64,000 nt of DNA from Cercospora beticola (Eukaryota; Ascomycota; Dothideomycetes; Mycosphaerellales; Mycosphaerellaceae): the NCBI RefSeq assembly GCF_033473495.1, contig NC_088937.1, positions 2,604,001 to 2,668,000 on the forward strand, in the 5' to 3' direction. Positions 1 through 11,194 of this stretch are shown in pieces (within the stretch, counting starts at the first letter, position 1; the number at the start of each line of letters is the position of its first letter). Below the pieces are notes generated by a model. The model was not told the origin of the DNA, searched no databases, and saw nothing but the letters and a program-made list of their open reading frames with translations. Both the position numbers and the translations under genes were made by a program.

Positions 1-38
1 GCTTGCTGTGCAATTCAACACCTCGTTGGTGAGTCCGC

Positions 39-1370
39 TCATCGATACAAAATTCTCCACACCTCTTCCGCAATCGCCAGTGAACTCGTCAAGCCCGGGC
101 TCTCTATGCCCAACAAATTGATAAAGTCCCCTCTCACACCGCTCTCATCTCCTTTCTCATTTCGAATATAGAAATCTTGGAATCCTTTCTCTCCCGCCGC
201 GATCGCACCTAACTTCCCCAACTTTGGCCTTATACCCGCGTAACCCAAACTTATCGCTTCGGTATCAACATTCGGCAGAAATGAAGTGATCTCTTTGATT
301 GCGGCTTCGAAGCGTTCGGTACTTTGCGAGGGCGCCAGATCGGTAGGTGAATCGACCCATTCTACATCTGGTCCGAAACGGATTTGTCCGGCCATATCGA
401 GGGTCAAATGCGTGCCGAGACCGCCTAGACCTGGAGTTGGAGCAGGGTAGACGAGTGTACTGGGTTTAGGATGCGATTTGCTGTAGGTGAAATAGGAGCC
501 TTTGGCGTAGTATGGTGTTCGATGGAGGTGAGATGGGAGGACCATGTTGTTTATTGCGATGGCGTAGAGGCCGGCGGCGTTGATTAGGGTGGTGGCTGTG
601 ATAGAGCTGTCTTCATCGGAGGTATTTTGGGTGGAGACTTGAGGTGTGGGAGAGGAGGGTGTTGGTTCGGTTGTGCCTGCTCCGGTCCAGATTTTCCAAT
701 CGGCACTGGAGGCCGACGGAGCTTCGATGTGTGTTACGGGACTCATAAGCGCGAGAGTACCGCCAGCATTTTCGAAATCGCCTTGGAGGAATTGCATGAA
801 GCTGTGGGAGTCGACTATGCCTGTCGTGGGACTTTCGAGCACGCCTGCTTCAGCTCGGACTTCGGGCTCGCGTTGTTGGGCTTCTTCTCGAGGGACGTAT
901 CGTATAGGCACTCCGATTGATTTGGCAAAATCGTGAACTTTTTTGATTCCAGCCATCTGGTCGTCTGTTTGGGCGACGATCCATTTGCCACAGTTCATAT
1001 GTGGTATGTCGTTCTTCTTGCAGAGGTCGTACATCATTTCTTTGCCTTGTATACATAACCTGGTCTTCAGTGTATCTGCCCCGTAATATAGGCCTGCGTG
1101 GATTACCTGCTACTGGTTAATATATGTCTAGATCGGTATGGTGGCGGAGCTGACCTCGGAGTTCCGACTGCTGGTCTCGCTGCCCACCATACCATGCTTC
1201 TCAATCAACACCACCTGTGCTCCCTCCACCTGTTGCAATCGCCTTGCGATAGCAAGGCCCACGGCGCCAGCACCGATGACTGCATGGGTGAAATCTGCAT
1301 GTCTTGCTGTCGACGAAGAAAAGCAACGAGAACGCCGTGCTGCTACAGTTGCAGCTCTTTTCGAGAACAT
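39..1370 (-). CDS. L-2-hydroxyglutarate dehydrogenase-like FAD oxidoreductase, mitochondrial
   Basis: Two exons, 1370-1155 and 1106-39, joined across a 48-nt intron (1107-1154, GTCAGC..CAG), give 427 residues. The N-terminus (MFSKRAATVAARRSRCFSSS) is Arg/Ser-rich like a mitochondrial presequence. It is followed by the FAD-binding GxGxxG stretch AVIGAGAVGLAIARRLQQ. The exon junction reads SRNSE-VIHAGLYYG, the substrate-side signature of L2HGDH/DAO-fold enzymes, and the C-terminus carries LLGIESPGLTSSLAIAEEV, also typical of this family. Known family members oxidise L-2-hydroxyglutarate to 2-oxoglutarate in mitochondria, repairing a by-product of malate dehydrogenase. A Ser/Thr/Pro-rich insert (roughly residues 200-220) is unusual but sits between conserved blocks. 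The gene is complete; its stop codon is at 39-41. It is divergent from the PH-domain gene. The family assignment is firm; substrate specificity is inferred. Confidence 0.85.
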
Positions 1371-2131
1371 GATTAGTGTTGATGTACAGAGAGCATCGAT
1401 TCCGTATACACTCAGCGATGTTCTAGCATGCCTTCTACACGTGCCTGTGGTAGTGGAACACTGATAGAGAAATGAAGTTATCGCAACAAGAGCGGGTCGG
1501 AGTCGGATCGTCGCTGCTGAATCATCACATCGTCTCGAGTGGAGCCGATGATAAAGGAATGGGCATAAGATTTGTAGATGCAGAACTTATGCTGGACACC
1601 TACTACATCCTGCCAATCTGCACGCTTGCTTGTTGAAGACATTATTGAATCACCAGGGAGCTGTATCGGATGATGAGGACAGTGTGGGAAATTCAGAGGA
1701 AAAGCAATACTGACGACCATTTCTGATCCCTGCGGTTTTCCGGCTGCTGAGTGGACGTCCTCTTGTCAACGACACGTCCTCTTCGTGCCGCAAGTGCTGC
1801 CTTGGATATTCATCCGAGCGGACAGAACGATTGTATCTGAGGCTCGGACAGACTCCATACTCCACGAAGGAGCACATTGCAAGGTTTCTTGTCTGCCGAT
1901 GCATATTTAACGAGACCAATCAAATGTTGAACGAGGTCCAGCACGTGCCTTCCAAAGCGTGGTTCAAGGATTTGACGTCAGGCGCGTTGATGGCACCGCC
2001 ACAACCGCGTTGAACTCTGTGTGTCGCCTGCCTTGTTGTGAGCATACCATGTTTGGTGCTCCAGCACTGTGTGCTGCCGGCAAGTGGTCGGGATGAAGGT
2101 CTGATCAGTGCAGTCCAGCAACAATGCGACC
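1371..2131. promoter_or_regulatory. divergent intergenic region, 761 bp
   Basis: This gap separates the divergent start codons of the L2HGDH-like gene and the Spo71-like gene, so it should hold both promoters. Only short overlapping frames without recognisable motifs are present. No tRNA, repeat or clear regulatory site was seen. Confidence 0.4.
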
Positions 2132-5020
2132 ATGAGCCGAAACACGCACCTCCCGCCAGACTCGCACACGGCGCGCCGACTCGAGCATGCCACTCCCGAC
2201 CACCTGCATCAGACCACCCGTCGTGTCTTCATTGGACCCATCCCGGAAGGCTGGCTGAGCAGCCACCGTAAAGAATGGTACAAGCAATACGTCGGGGGCA
2301 GAAGCAAACGCACTCTGTCCTTCCGAGCTGCTGACCCGGCCGCCACCGTCCAGCACGTCGATGGAGCCTCGAGCAGCCGGGACCAAGGAGGGGAAGTCGC
2401 GGGCGATGTGGTGTCCGCAGAGGAAGCACCTCGTCTGTCCGGCATCTCGGAGAACGCAGTAGGAGGGAGCGCAGCATTAGGCCCGGCGAGCACGACCAGT
2501 CTGCTGCACAGCCAGAATAGATCGATACTCGAAGCGGTCGAGACTCACGAACAGGCCAACGCGGAACAGCATGCTCCTTCAGGCATATTGCAGAGCAATG
2601 GGACTGCAGACAAGGCTGCTGGCAAGACGCCCGGCGCAAGGGTGCGCTTCACCGAGGCCAGCAGACTACAGCTACGTGCCAAGGCATCACGACTGGCAGC
2701 GAAAGGTGGCCTCCGACATCGTAAGATCAAAACCGGCGAGATGATGAAAGTGGACAAGATGCTTGTGCGCATCGATATCACACAGCAATCGCTACGTGAG
2801 GACTACGATGAGAAGATCAGTCAAAGCGTTGTCACCAAAAGCATGGACAAATGGCGCGAATTTATGGTGGTATGCCGAAGTCACGAGGAAGAGGATGCCC
2901 ATGCAGTTCTCCAGCTATATCAAACGCGAGTCATCAATGTTTCTGAAGACGAAAAGGTCAAGAAAAAGCCCAAGGTACAGATACTGCTCGGGAACAGTAA
3001 AGTCCGCGTCAATTTGTACTCGTCACTCGACAAGACGCTATGCTTGTGGACCACAGATGGCGCCAGAACCACGATATACTACCTGCGAGCACCATCGAGT
3101 GCCACGGCTGTGGAATGGTACACTTTCTTGCGAGGAGTGCTTGGCCATAAGAGGGCCGAGACCTTGCAGGTCAACATACCTGATCTCAGTGTCAGCTTGC
3201 GCCTTGATGACCCCTTCAAATCAATTGAGACGTCGCAGACGGCAGCCGACGCCGCCGTTGGTGACGATGATGCTTTGCTCAAGGCTGTCAACGAGGAGAA
3301 GGGTGTTGCCGGAGGCATTGTCACACGATGCATGGACATGCTTCGCGAGAATCCAGAGTGGCAAGATGTGCTCAAGGTTTGGGCCCAGGAAAACCACATA
3401 GGTCTTGCCTGGAAACGCTACGATCGACTGGAATGGTTACATGGTGCTGTAGAGCAGAGGATGTATGGCACGATTGCTATGCAGCGCACCCACGATCTAG
3501 AGCTTCGGCCGAAGGACCACTATCCGAGTCATTTGAAGCGGTCTGATGGCTCTGATCTTGCAGAGCCGGCTCCAGTCGAAGGCTTCTTGATCCGCCTGAC
3601 ATCACAAAGAGGCACAGAGCAGCGTCTCGGCAAGATGCTATACAAGCGACTGTATTTCACCACTCAGAACCAATACCTGCTTTTTACCCGTCCCGCCAAG
3701 GCAACGCCCCCGCCTCCTCCCAAGATGACTGCACAAAACAATGCTGCCACCATACCATCTGCTAAAGACTTAGCAGCACAAGTGCCACTTGCTTATGATG
3801 TCGAACCTTACGAGTTGCAAGGCAACAACATCGCTTGGCTGGACAGTCAAGGCGTTGTTCCTGCAGCGGAGGTGCGAAATCGAGACGAGGAGGCTGCAGC
3901 AGAATCCGAGCGCAACATCAATATGTTGCTGGCATCCGACGGCTTCATCAACTTGTGCAACGTGCACCATGTACGGAACTTTGTCAACGGCGCCTCGCCT
4001 GCTGATGAGAACCTCGAAAATGGCGAAGAGATCGACTTCCACGTGCAAGTCCCTGACACCAGACAGGACGATGGCGCGACAACCGAACTGGACGAGGATC
4101 GAGTTTTCGAGCTCGTGATGAAGAATGGACTGGTCGTTCGTCTACAGGCTTACAACAAAGCCACTCGAGACGAATGGGCGAAGCGCATGCGGCAATTGGT
4201 GACATACTGGACAGTACGAAAGAAGGCAGACATGGACCTGTACAAATCCACTCGCGAGCAGAATCTGCGACAGCTGGGTATCGATGAGCGTGCTGAAGCT
4301 GTCGTGGGTCAATTCGCATACAAGTGGGAGGTGGGCAAGTCGTTTGCCTCACCGACCTTGTACAACATGTGCGGAATCTCTGCATGTCGTGCCATTCATC
4401 TCGACGGAGTATTGTTCCGGAAGCCCCGCAAGCATACTACTTTCGAGCGCAATCGCGTTATACTCTCGCATGGTCATTTGTTAATATTTCAGGATACCCT
4501 GCGCAAGCGCACCGGTAAAAAGCTACAGCACATCCACCACGAACGAATTGCCTCCATCGACCTGACAGGTTGCTACCTCTATTCTGGCTTACTTACCGAG
4601 AACGATCTCCTATACCAGAATCAGACCTTCGACTCTAATACGCCAGGGCATCACGCCCTTCCACGCGTTTTCTTGGAAGATGGCTGGACAAGTACGGACG
4701 AGGATGCCATGACTACGTTCGTGATCTGGCATGCTAATAGCAATTCTTGGTTCAAAAGCTCGTCCACCGTCGACGATCATAAGACTCAACAACAGCAAGC
4801 CGATGCAGATCGTAAAGTTCGAACCAAATTAACCAGAGTTAGCAAACTTGGAGCCACGGGACGAAGTGTTGTGTTCAAAGCACGCAGTCGCGCGGAACGA
4901 GACCACTGGGTTTTGGCTATACAGGTGGAGATTGAGAGGCTTGCGAGCCAGGTGGACGAGGTGCGACTAGTCAGTGCTGGGAAGAAGGATGATGGCGAAG
5001 CTGAAGTTGAGGAAGGTTGA
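2132..5020 (+). CDS. multi-PH-domain protein, Spo71/Meu6-like
   Basis: Intronless, 962 residues from the first in-frame ATG at 2132. The frame is open upstream, but only through a GTG. Near the N-terminus lies RRVFIGPIPEGWLSSHRKEW, which I associate with the fungal Spo71/sporulation PH family. Three PH-like regions can be seen: about residues 235-345 (ending in WYTFLRGVL), about 480-700 (EGFLIRLTSQ to ATRDEWAKRMRQLVTYW), and about 755-940 (HLDGVLFRKP to ERDHWVLAIQVEIERL). The last two end with the conserved PH C-terminal helix Trp. Family members bind phosphoinositides and in yeast help extend the prospore membrane. Here a role in membrane organisation during sporulation is inferred. The C-terminus is acidic. 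The PH content is clear; orthology to Spo71 is less sure. Confidence 0.75.
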   Translation: MSRNTHLPPDSHTARRLEHATPDHLHQTTRRVFIGPIPEGWLSSHRKEWYKQYVGGRSKRTLSFRAADPAATVQHVDGASSSRDQGGEVAGDVVSAEEAPRLSGISENAVGGSAALGPASTTSLLHSQNRSILEAVETHEQANAEQHAPSGILQSNGTADKAAGKTPGARVRFTEASRLQLRAKASRLAAKGGLRHRKIKTGEMMKVDKMLVRIDITQQSLREDYDEKISQSVVTKSMDKWREFMVVCRSHEEEDAHAVLQLYQTRVINVSEDEKVKKKPKVQILLGNSKVRVNLYSSLDKTLCLWTTDGARTTIYYLRAPSSATAVEWYTFLRGVLGHKRAETLQVNIPDLSVSLRLDDPFKSIETSQTAADAAVGDDDALLKAVNEEKGVAGGIVTRCMDMLRENPEWQDVLKVWAQENHIGLAWKRYDRLEWLHGAVEQRMYGTIAMQRTHDLELRPKDHYPSHLKRSDGSDLAEPAPVEGFLIRLTSQRGTEQRLGKMLYKRLYFTTQNQYLLFTRPAKATPPPPPKMTAQNNAATIPSAKDLAAQVPLAYDVEPYELQGNNIAWLDSQGVVPAAEVRNRDEEAAAESERNINMLLASDGFINLCNVHHVRNFVNGASPADENLENGEEIDFHVQVPDTRQDDGATTELDEDRVFELVMKNGLVVRLQAYNKATRDEWAKRMRQLVTYWTVRKKADMDLYKSTREQNLRQLGIDERAEAVVGQFAYKWEVGKSFASPTLYNMCGISACRAIHLDGVLFRKPRKHTTFERNRVILSHGHLLIFQDTLRKRTGKKLQHIHHERIASIDLTGCYLYSGLLTENDLLYQNQTFDSNTPGHHALPRVFLEDGWTSTDEDAMTTFVIWHANSNSWFKSSSTVDDHKTQQQQADADRKVRTKLTRVSKLGATGRSVVFKARSRAERDHWVLAIQVEIERLASQVDEVRLVSAGKKDDGEAEVEEG

Positions 5021-5419
5021 AGGAGGGAGAGAGAGTCTTCAACACATTCGTGAACATTTATCGTTTGAGCGTGGGCGTTTTGTTCTTGCGGCATATTCAG
5101 CACAATACCCTTGGGCGTAGCATGGCAGGAAGACAGAACACGATGCATAATACTGTACAGTAATCTCTATTTGTTAGAACAGTATGCTAGCAGGCCAGTC
5201 GTCTGCCGTACATAATCAGTTTTCACTGGAGGTCGAGACTCAAGAGTGTGGCAATCACTACAGACCGTCAAGGAAGTGAAAGACGAAATCTCGCAGGTTT
5301 TGAGCTGAATAGATTTTAGGATCATCGAGATCTCGTCATAAGAACAATGCTGTACATCATCATGAGCCATGCAAAATTGAAGAATCATGCTCGCGGTACT
5401 GTCAACGCTTCTGATCGCT
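5021..5419. other. convergent intergenic spacer
   Basis: Spacer between the stop codons of the Spo71-like gene (+) and the secreted PEBP gene (-). It must hold both 3' ends. No additional gene or repeat was seen. Confidence 0.5.
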
Positions 5420-6230
5420 CTAAACACCAATGTCCAAAACATTTCCCAGTCCCTCGTTGTAAAAGTTACCCGCGATAGGTCCGATCAATCCATTGTTGCG
5501 AACATAATCAACCAGTGGGAAGCGGGCTCTCAGACCCGGCAGGTTCTGGAGCTGAGCTGGTGGGACATAGTTCGGTGGTTGGCGGTAGATAAGGAAAGTA
5601 TAGTGGTGAGGTGCGACGGAGAGTGGAGTTGGGAACATGTAGGGTGCTACGATCTTGCGGCGCTGAGTTGGAATGAAGTCGGGTTGGACGTCGGAGACGA
5701 TGAGATGGAGAAAGGGAGCCAGGATTGGGGTTTCGGAGTTGGGTGCGTCTGGGTCGGCCATGATGAGGGTGTATTTTGTTGTGGCGGGGTCTGGTACAGT
5801 TAGTGGATGATTGGTAGGTGGTTGGTTGGCAAGACATACCGAAATTGGGTTCTCTTGTGAAGCTGAAGTTTGGGCTGGGGATAGTTTCTGCGGAAGTGTG
5901 TCAGTTCTCTGATATTGGCTATCGTTCGTTTCACATCATTTGGTTGTACTCACCAACAGTGGAGAAGTTGTTGCCGAAGTTGACGGCCTTGTTGCCATAA
6001 GACACCGCCAAAGCAGAGACAGGGTTGAACTCTGGAATCAATTGCGCCTCTGCTGGGTCGAATTGAGCTGGAGTTGGAGGAATAATTCCTTCTCGTAGAA
6101 AGGCTGCTCTGGCAGCGGACAGTTCAGCCGAAGTAGCGATTCGGCATGTTTGACGTTCTTCGAGAGCAGCTGGCTCGGGGAGAGCGACAGCGCTGACGGT
6201 AGCCACGAGAGCGAGCAGAGAGACCAACAT
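5420..6230 (-). CDS. secreted PEBP-fold (phosphatidylethanolamine-binding) protein
   Basis: Three exons, 6230-5954, 5887-5840 and 5790-5420, with introns of 66 and 49 nt (the second has a CTAAC branch point); 231 residues. The protein starts with a signal peptide (MLVSLLALVATVSAVA) followed by a short Glu/Arg-containing pro-like stretch (LEERQ). The third exon gives KYTLIMADPDAPN, the PEBP family DPDAP motif, then FLHLIVSDV and HHYTFLIYRQP, matching the second conserved block. PEBP proteins bind phospholipid headgroups or inhibit proteases and kinases; secreted fungal members resemble carboxypeptidase-Y inhibitors but mostly lack assigned roles. I chose the ATG at 6230 because it opens directly into the signal peptide; the frame extends further upstream without adding a conserved feature. 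Fold assignment is strong; function is unknown. Confidence 0.8.
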
Positions 6231-7295
6231 ATTGATGATGGCGACGAAGAATAGGACTTGCAGTGAGATAAATTGTTGATCCGAACACCTCGAAGAACAG
6301 CACAACAGACATGCACTCCACTTACCTAAATACTCAGATCGATCAGCGACGCCGAGCAAAACGACGACGATGCTTTTTGTGTAATCCGCGTCCGCGGGAA
6401 GAGGGAGACACGTAGTGGGCTGCTGCTCGTCGTGTACGTGCTTCCATCACACACCGCGCGACTCAAATCAACAGCAAGTGTCCACAGGTCCGACTCCCCG
6501 AGCATTCAAATCTCATCTTGCAGCAGACCTGAGTTTCTTGTGACGTCCGCGCTTCCCTTAAAGTGGCGCAGATCGACACGCCATCTACCGCCAGAAGCTC
6601 CCCAAATGCTGGGCGGGCGTCGTCAAGCATCTTGGACTCAGCTTTTTTATCATGTAGCCAAGGAGGCGGCTCTGCTGGTAGCTTTGAAAGCGTTGCGCCA
6701 TGACATCGGTGTCGAAGTACGATTGCCTGCATTGGGGGGACTTTTGTGGAGGATCGAGATGGGAGGGGGAGGACAGGATAGAACGTAGAACGTCAAAGCA
6801 AGACGTGCGCCAAGGCTTTAGAGCTGGATGTTTTGGTTTTTCTTTCTTGGGAGAGGAGCTGCCTGGACGACGGGTGGGCTTGCTTGTATAGGGTAATGTC
6901 TTCTGGTACCATGCACGATTGAATGGCCCTCTGCCATCTGCTGCTGCGATGCTCATCGATCGTCGTCTTCCGGACCACGAGGTGCCATGCAGCATCGCGT
7001 GCGTAGCTCGAGCTACGACCGGACTTCGCAGCAAAGTAAGGAGACTCTGGAATGTTACTTCTCGTTCTTGGATTGCTGCTTTTGCGCCCCTGGGCTTCCC
7101 TATCCAGGCCTGTAGCCAAAATGCTAGGTCGTCATATGTGCACTCTATACTACACGAGCTGAGAGTCAGCGTACGTCTCATAGCCAGGCCACCTGCGACC
7201 CTGCTCACACATCACCCTGGAATCGCCCAAAGAACGCCGAACGCTATGCAAACTTTGCAGGAGGCCTTATAGCCCATCGCGGAATGAAACAGCAA
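6231..7295. other. intergenic region, about 1.07 kb
   Basis: Region between the start of the secreted PEBP gene and the stop of the DnaJ gene, both on the minus strand. It should hold the PEBP promoter and the DnaJ 3' end. A minus-strand frame covers about 6585-7187, but its product is Arg/Ser-rich without recognisable motifs, and I do not call it a gene. Confidence 0.4.
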
Positions 7296-8742
7296 CTACT
7301 GTTGCGCGCATTGTGCTCCTTGCGGCCTGTCATCGTCGTCTTCCCACTCCGCACCTGCTGCTCGTGGGTCATCTGAACCAGCACCAAAGCCATCCAGAGA
7401 GTCGACGACTTCGAAGTCATGGATCTCGTCAATGATCTCCGGGGTCTGCCCAGGCTTCACATCTGCGAATCCACCAGCAGGATTAGCAGTTGGTTGAGGC
7501 AGCACAGCTTTGACACGATCCACGGCAGCCGGGTCTTTGAGCCAGCCATCCTCAGGAAAGATAATCTTGAGCGAGAGGTAGAGATCACCCTTGTGGTCCG
7601 ACCGCTTCATAGGCATGCCCTCGCCCTCGATCTTGAGAACCTCGTCTGGTCGCAGAACTTTGCCATTTGGTTGCTGCACCTTCAGATGCAGTCCCCGGCC
7701 GTCGAGATGGGTGATCACAACGCGATCGACGCCCGTCAAAGCCTCAGCCAGACTGATTTCCAGTTCCGCGTGCAAGTCTGCGCCTGCTCGGTTGAAGGTC
7801 TTGTGCTGCTCCTCGACCAGTTCGAATATGATATCTCCAGGCTCTTCGTCGTTCGGATCCTGATCTGCCTCGCCTGACAGAATAATGTGTTCTCCTTCTC
7901 GTGACCCTCGAGGGATGTAGAGCTCCAGGATTTTCTTCTGCTTGATTGTGCGAGCGCCTTTGCACTTCTTGCACTTGTCCTTATCCGCAAAGAACTGCCC
8001 TCGGCCACTGCACGTTGAGCATTCGACTGTCGCCTGCGTTACCATGCCGGGTCCCACTGGCTGCAGTCGTGTCTGCACGCCGCGGCCCTTGCAAGTGTCG
8101 CACGTCTTTGGCTTCTTGCCTTCTCTGCCTCCACTGCCCTCGCAGTTATTGCAGATGACATTCTTCGTGCTGGCAAACTTTGTCGTCTTGCCCTTGTACA
8201 ACTCCTCCAGTGTGACCTCGTACTGCTGCATCTCGTTCCTGCCCTTTGGTCTCTTTCGGCGCTGTCCTGGCGGGCCTCCACCCATACCTCCGAATGGATC
8301 ACCGCCCATGCCACCCATACCACCACCCATACCGAACATCTGTGCTAGAATATCGTCGAGGTCAGGTCCTGCCCCACCTCCGCCTTGGCCCTTCTCGAAG
8401 GCGGCCATGCCGTGCTGATCGTACATCGCTCGAGTATCGTCATCGCTCAGGATTTCGTAGGCTTGCGAGACGGCTTTGAACTTGACGTCTGCCTCTTCTC
8501 GCTGGTCCTCGGGAACTTTGTCGGGATGTGATGACAGCGCGGCCTAGCGGGGCGACAATGTTGGCTGATGGTTATAGACCCTCATTGTGGGGTGGTGCTT
8601 ACCTTGTGATACGCCTTCTTGATCTCCGCTTTACTGGCACCTTTTGAAATCCCTAGGATCTCTGTTTACTTATGTCAGCCATCGCCTTGCGCCATGGGAT
8701 GGCCGGGTGCCTACCGTAGAGATCGATCTCTTCTGCGCTCAT
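7296..8742 (-). CDS. YDJ1: type I DnaJ (Hsp40) co-chaperone, Ydj1/Mas5 type, farnesylated
   Basis: Three exons, 8742-8715, 8661-8603 and 8543-7296, with introns of 53 and 59 nt; 444 residues. The joined N-terminus reads MSAEEIDLYEILGISK, a J domain with the HPD motif (SSHPDKV) near residue 35. A Gly/Phe/Met-rich linker follows (GMGGGMGG). The zinc-finger region has four CxxCxGxx repeats (CNNCEGSG, CDTCKGRG, CSTCSGRG, CKKCKGAR), then the C-terminal substrate-binding domains. The protein ends CAQQ, a CaaX box whose terminal Gln favours farnesylation, as in yeast Ydj1 (CASQ). It activates cytosolic Hsp70 and helps deliver proteins to mitochondria and ER. It lies 289 bp from, and divergent to, the mitochondrial glutamyl-tRNA synthetase gene. 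Family assignment is very secure. Confidence 0.93.
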
Positions 8743-9031
8743 CTTTGCGCGTATTGTCGACTATCCGAGTGTCTGCTAGAGTTTTCCGTGTTTCTAGGGA
8801 GAATGGCAGTGTACGCGACCAGAATCAAAGGAGTTCCAGGGCAAGAAAGGAGAGGTGTCGGCGATGTGCAAAGTAGCAGAGATCGCTTCCAAAAAGATTC
8901 ACTCGACACAAACAGCTGATTCAGCAAGCATCGGGCCGGAGCTGGAAACCGCGAACGCCGACCATTCACTCCCGTCATGCATGTGACAGTCACCACATCG
9001 TTCATTGGGATTCGGTCGAATTCGGCATCTG
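8743..9031. promoter_or_regulatory. shared divergent promoter region, 289 bp
   Basis: Short interval between the divergent start codons of the YDJ1-type gene and the mitochondrial glutamyl-tRNA synthetase gene. It is compact enough to be a bidirectional promoter. No specific binding site is claimed. Confidence 0.4.
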
Positions 9032-10969
9032 ATGTTATTATCGAGCCGGCGCAGACATGCCACGCCACCAGTCGTCGGCTGGGTCTGCGCAAGTTGCCAG
9101 AGCCGCCAAGCACGGCCATCAAGAAAGGCCTTTTCCGCACCGGCAAGAACGAAACCGAGTCAAGAAGTGATTCCATCGCAACAACGCGTCCCAAGCAATT
9201 TCCAGAATGCCACTAGAAGACATGCTTCGACAAATCATGGCAGACAGGGAGGCAGGCTGCCTGACACTCCAGCCAGGACGCGTTTTGCCCCATCCCCTAC
9301 CGGATACATGCACATAGGAGGACTGCGAACAGCACTGTTCAGCTATCTTCTCGCCAAACGTACTCAGGGTCAATTCCTGCTGCGAATAGAAGATACGGAC
9401 CAAAAGAGACTAGTCCCGGATGCTGAGCAAAGGCTGTGTGACGATTTGCAGTGGGCTGGCCTGCAATGGGATGAAGGCCCACAAGTTGGCGGCGCGTATG
9501 GCCCCTACAAACAGTCCGAGAGAAATCACATCTACCAAGAACATGCTCGCAGTCTTCTAGACTCTGGAAGTGCATACCGATGCTTCTGTACGCCTCAGAC
9601 CACAGGGTCACAGGGCAGCAAAGCCGCATATGTTACCAGTGGCTGCTACCAAGACTGTTCCTCGTTGTCGGCAGGACAAGCACAAGACAAAGCCGAGAGC
9701 AAACACGAGGCATACACGATACGCCTCAAGCAGCCCATTGATGTGCACAAGCGTGTCTATACGGACTTGATATATGGCAAGATCCAACGACTCAAGCGAT
9801 CGCCAAGTGCGGGGCAGAACGCTGAAGATGATTCTGGCATCGACGCTGCGGATACAATCCTGGTGAAATCTGACGGCACACCTACATACCACTTCGCGAA
9901 TGTTGTCGATGACCACCTGATGAAGATCACGCATGTTATTCGGGGCACCGAGTGGATGGCCAGCACGCCACTGCACTACGATCTATACATCGCGTTCGGT
10001 TGGACACCTCCTACATTCGCACACGTTGGGTTGCTTGTAGATGAGAACAAAGCCAAGCTCTCCAAACGAAGCGACACAGGTCTCGTACTAGACGTGAAAG
10101 GCATGCGAGAGCAGAATGGGATACTACCAGAAGTCCTTACCAACTTCCTCGCCCTGCTCGGCTGGAGCAATCCTGGCCGCAACGATGTGTTAGAGATGCA
10201 AGAGTTGATCCGAGACTTTGACCTCAAGTTCACAAAAGGCAACACCATAGTCCGCATGGAAAAGCTCTGGTTCCTACAAAAGCAACACGTTGCTCGTAGG
10301 ATCGAACAAGCTCGTGCAGCTAACGACATCACTCCCATCGAAGACATAATCTCCGCCATTGAGAAAGAAGCACCAACGAACACACCCTTCTTGCAACAGC
10401 ACATTGGCGAGGGCAAATTGTATCCAGATCTGAGAACCTACATCCGAGACATTCTCCTTATCGACTCCAAATCATATCAAACCCCGCAACGATTCCTCAC
10501 TCGAAACCAGTACTTCTTCTCCTACGATTCTACTCTAGTTCCAGAATCTCCAGAGCACTACCACCAAGACGACAACCTTACGATTACAGCCTCGGATCTT
10601 TCTCAAGTGATCGAGCACGCACTATCTACGCCTCTGCATTCTGCCCCGAGCGAGAACTCCGGTGGGCGGCATGTCTCAAACGACACATTAGACGCGCACA
10701 TTGCCCACTTCTCAACGCTAGTCCACGATCGTATCAACACGTCGATAGCAACCCACCTCAAGTTCGGCAAAGACTTAGTCGAGGAATCAACCGGAACAAG
10801 AAAGGCGTACAACAAAGCACTGATGCGGTACTTGCGAGAGAAATTGAGTTACGGAATGCCTGGACCCGGGATAGGACAAATGATGGCAGTGCTGGGCTTG
10901 GAGGAATGCTGCAAGCGGTTATTGGGTGACAGGAGCGACCTAGCGAAACTGCATAAAAACCGGGAATGA
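9032..10969 (+). CDS. MSE1: mitochondrial glutamyl-tRNA synthetase
   Basis: Intronless, 645 residues from the ATG at 9032. The frame continues upstream only from a TTG, while ATG 9032 opens into a basic presequence (MLLSSRRRHATPPVVGWVCA). The class I HIGH signature is RFAPSPTGYMHIGGLRTAL at about residues 84-100, and LRIEDTDQKR follows. The KMSKS-equivalent loop is KLSKRSD at about residue 340. The GluRS signatures YHFANVVDDHLMKITHVIRG and LLGWSNP are intact, and the C-terminal anticodon-binding region is present. It charges mitochondrial tRNA(Glu), and in many organisms also tRNA(Gln), with glutamate. It is divergent from the DnaJ gene and convergent with the mL38 gene 225 bp away. Assignment is secure. 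Confidence 0.95.
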   Translation: MLLSSRRRHATPPVVGWVCASCQSRQARPSRKAFSAPARTKPSQEVIPSQQRVPSNFQNATRRHASTNHGRQGGRLPDTPARTRFAPSPTGYMHIGGLRTALFSYLLAKRTQGQFLLRIEDTDQKRLVPDAEQRLCDDLQWAGLQWDEGPQVGGAYGPYKQSERNHIYQEHARSLLDSGSAYRCFCTPQTTGSQGSKAAYVTSGCYQDCSSLSAGQAQDKAESKHEAYTIRLKQPIDVHKRVYTDLIYGKIQRLKRSPSAGQNAEDDSGIDAADTILVKSDGTPTYHFANVVDDHLMKITHVIRGTEWMASTPLHYDLYIAFGWTPPTFAHVGLLVDENKAKLSKRSDTGLVLDVKGMREQNGILPEVLTNFLALLGWSNPGRNDVLEMQELIRDFDLKFTKGNTIVRMEKLWFLQKQHVARRIEQARAANDITPIEDIISAIEKEAPTNTPFLQQHIGEGKLYPDLRTYIRDILLIDSKSYQTPQRFLTRNQYFFSYDSTLVPESPEHYHQDDNLTITASDLSQVIEHALSTPLHSAPSENSGGRHVSNDTLDAHIAHFSTLVHDRINTSIATHLKFGKDLVEESTGTRKAYNKALMRYLREKLSYGMPGPGIGQMMAVLGLEECCKRLLGDRSDLAKLHKNRE

Positions 10970-11194
10970 TGGTCTGGGTGTTGGCAGTCCACACTGCAAG
11001 ACTCACATGTAGCATAGACACCTTTGAAAGGAATTGTACAATATGCGATGAGGACATGGATCTCAACTTAACGCTTTTCATACATTTGAGCACTCACTAT
11101 ACACTTCTGAGTGCCGTTGTACTCTCCGTAGTACTTCTATCCCCACTGATCCATGATATCATGTCACAGTCAACATCTCACCCTTTCAGCCCGC

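Noticed and set aside
6585..7187. Minus-strand frame of about 198 codons between the DnaJ and PEBP genes
   Set aside because: The longest version starts at a GTG, the product is Arg/Ser/Lys-rich with no motif, and it lies where a promoter and a 3' end are expected.
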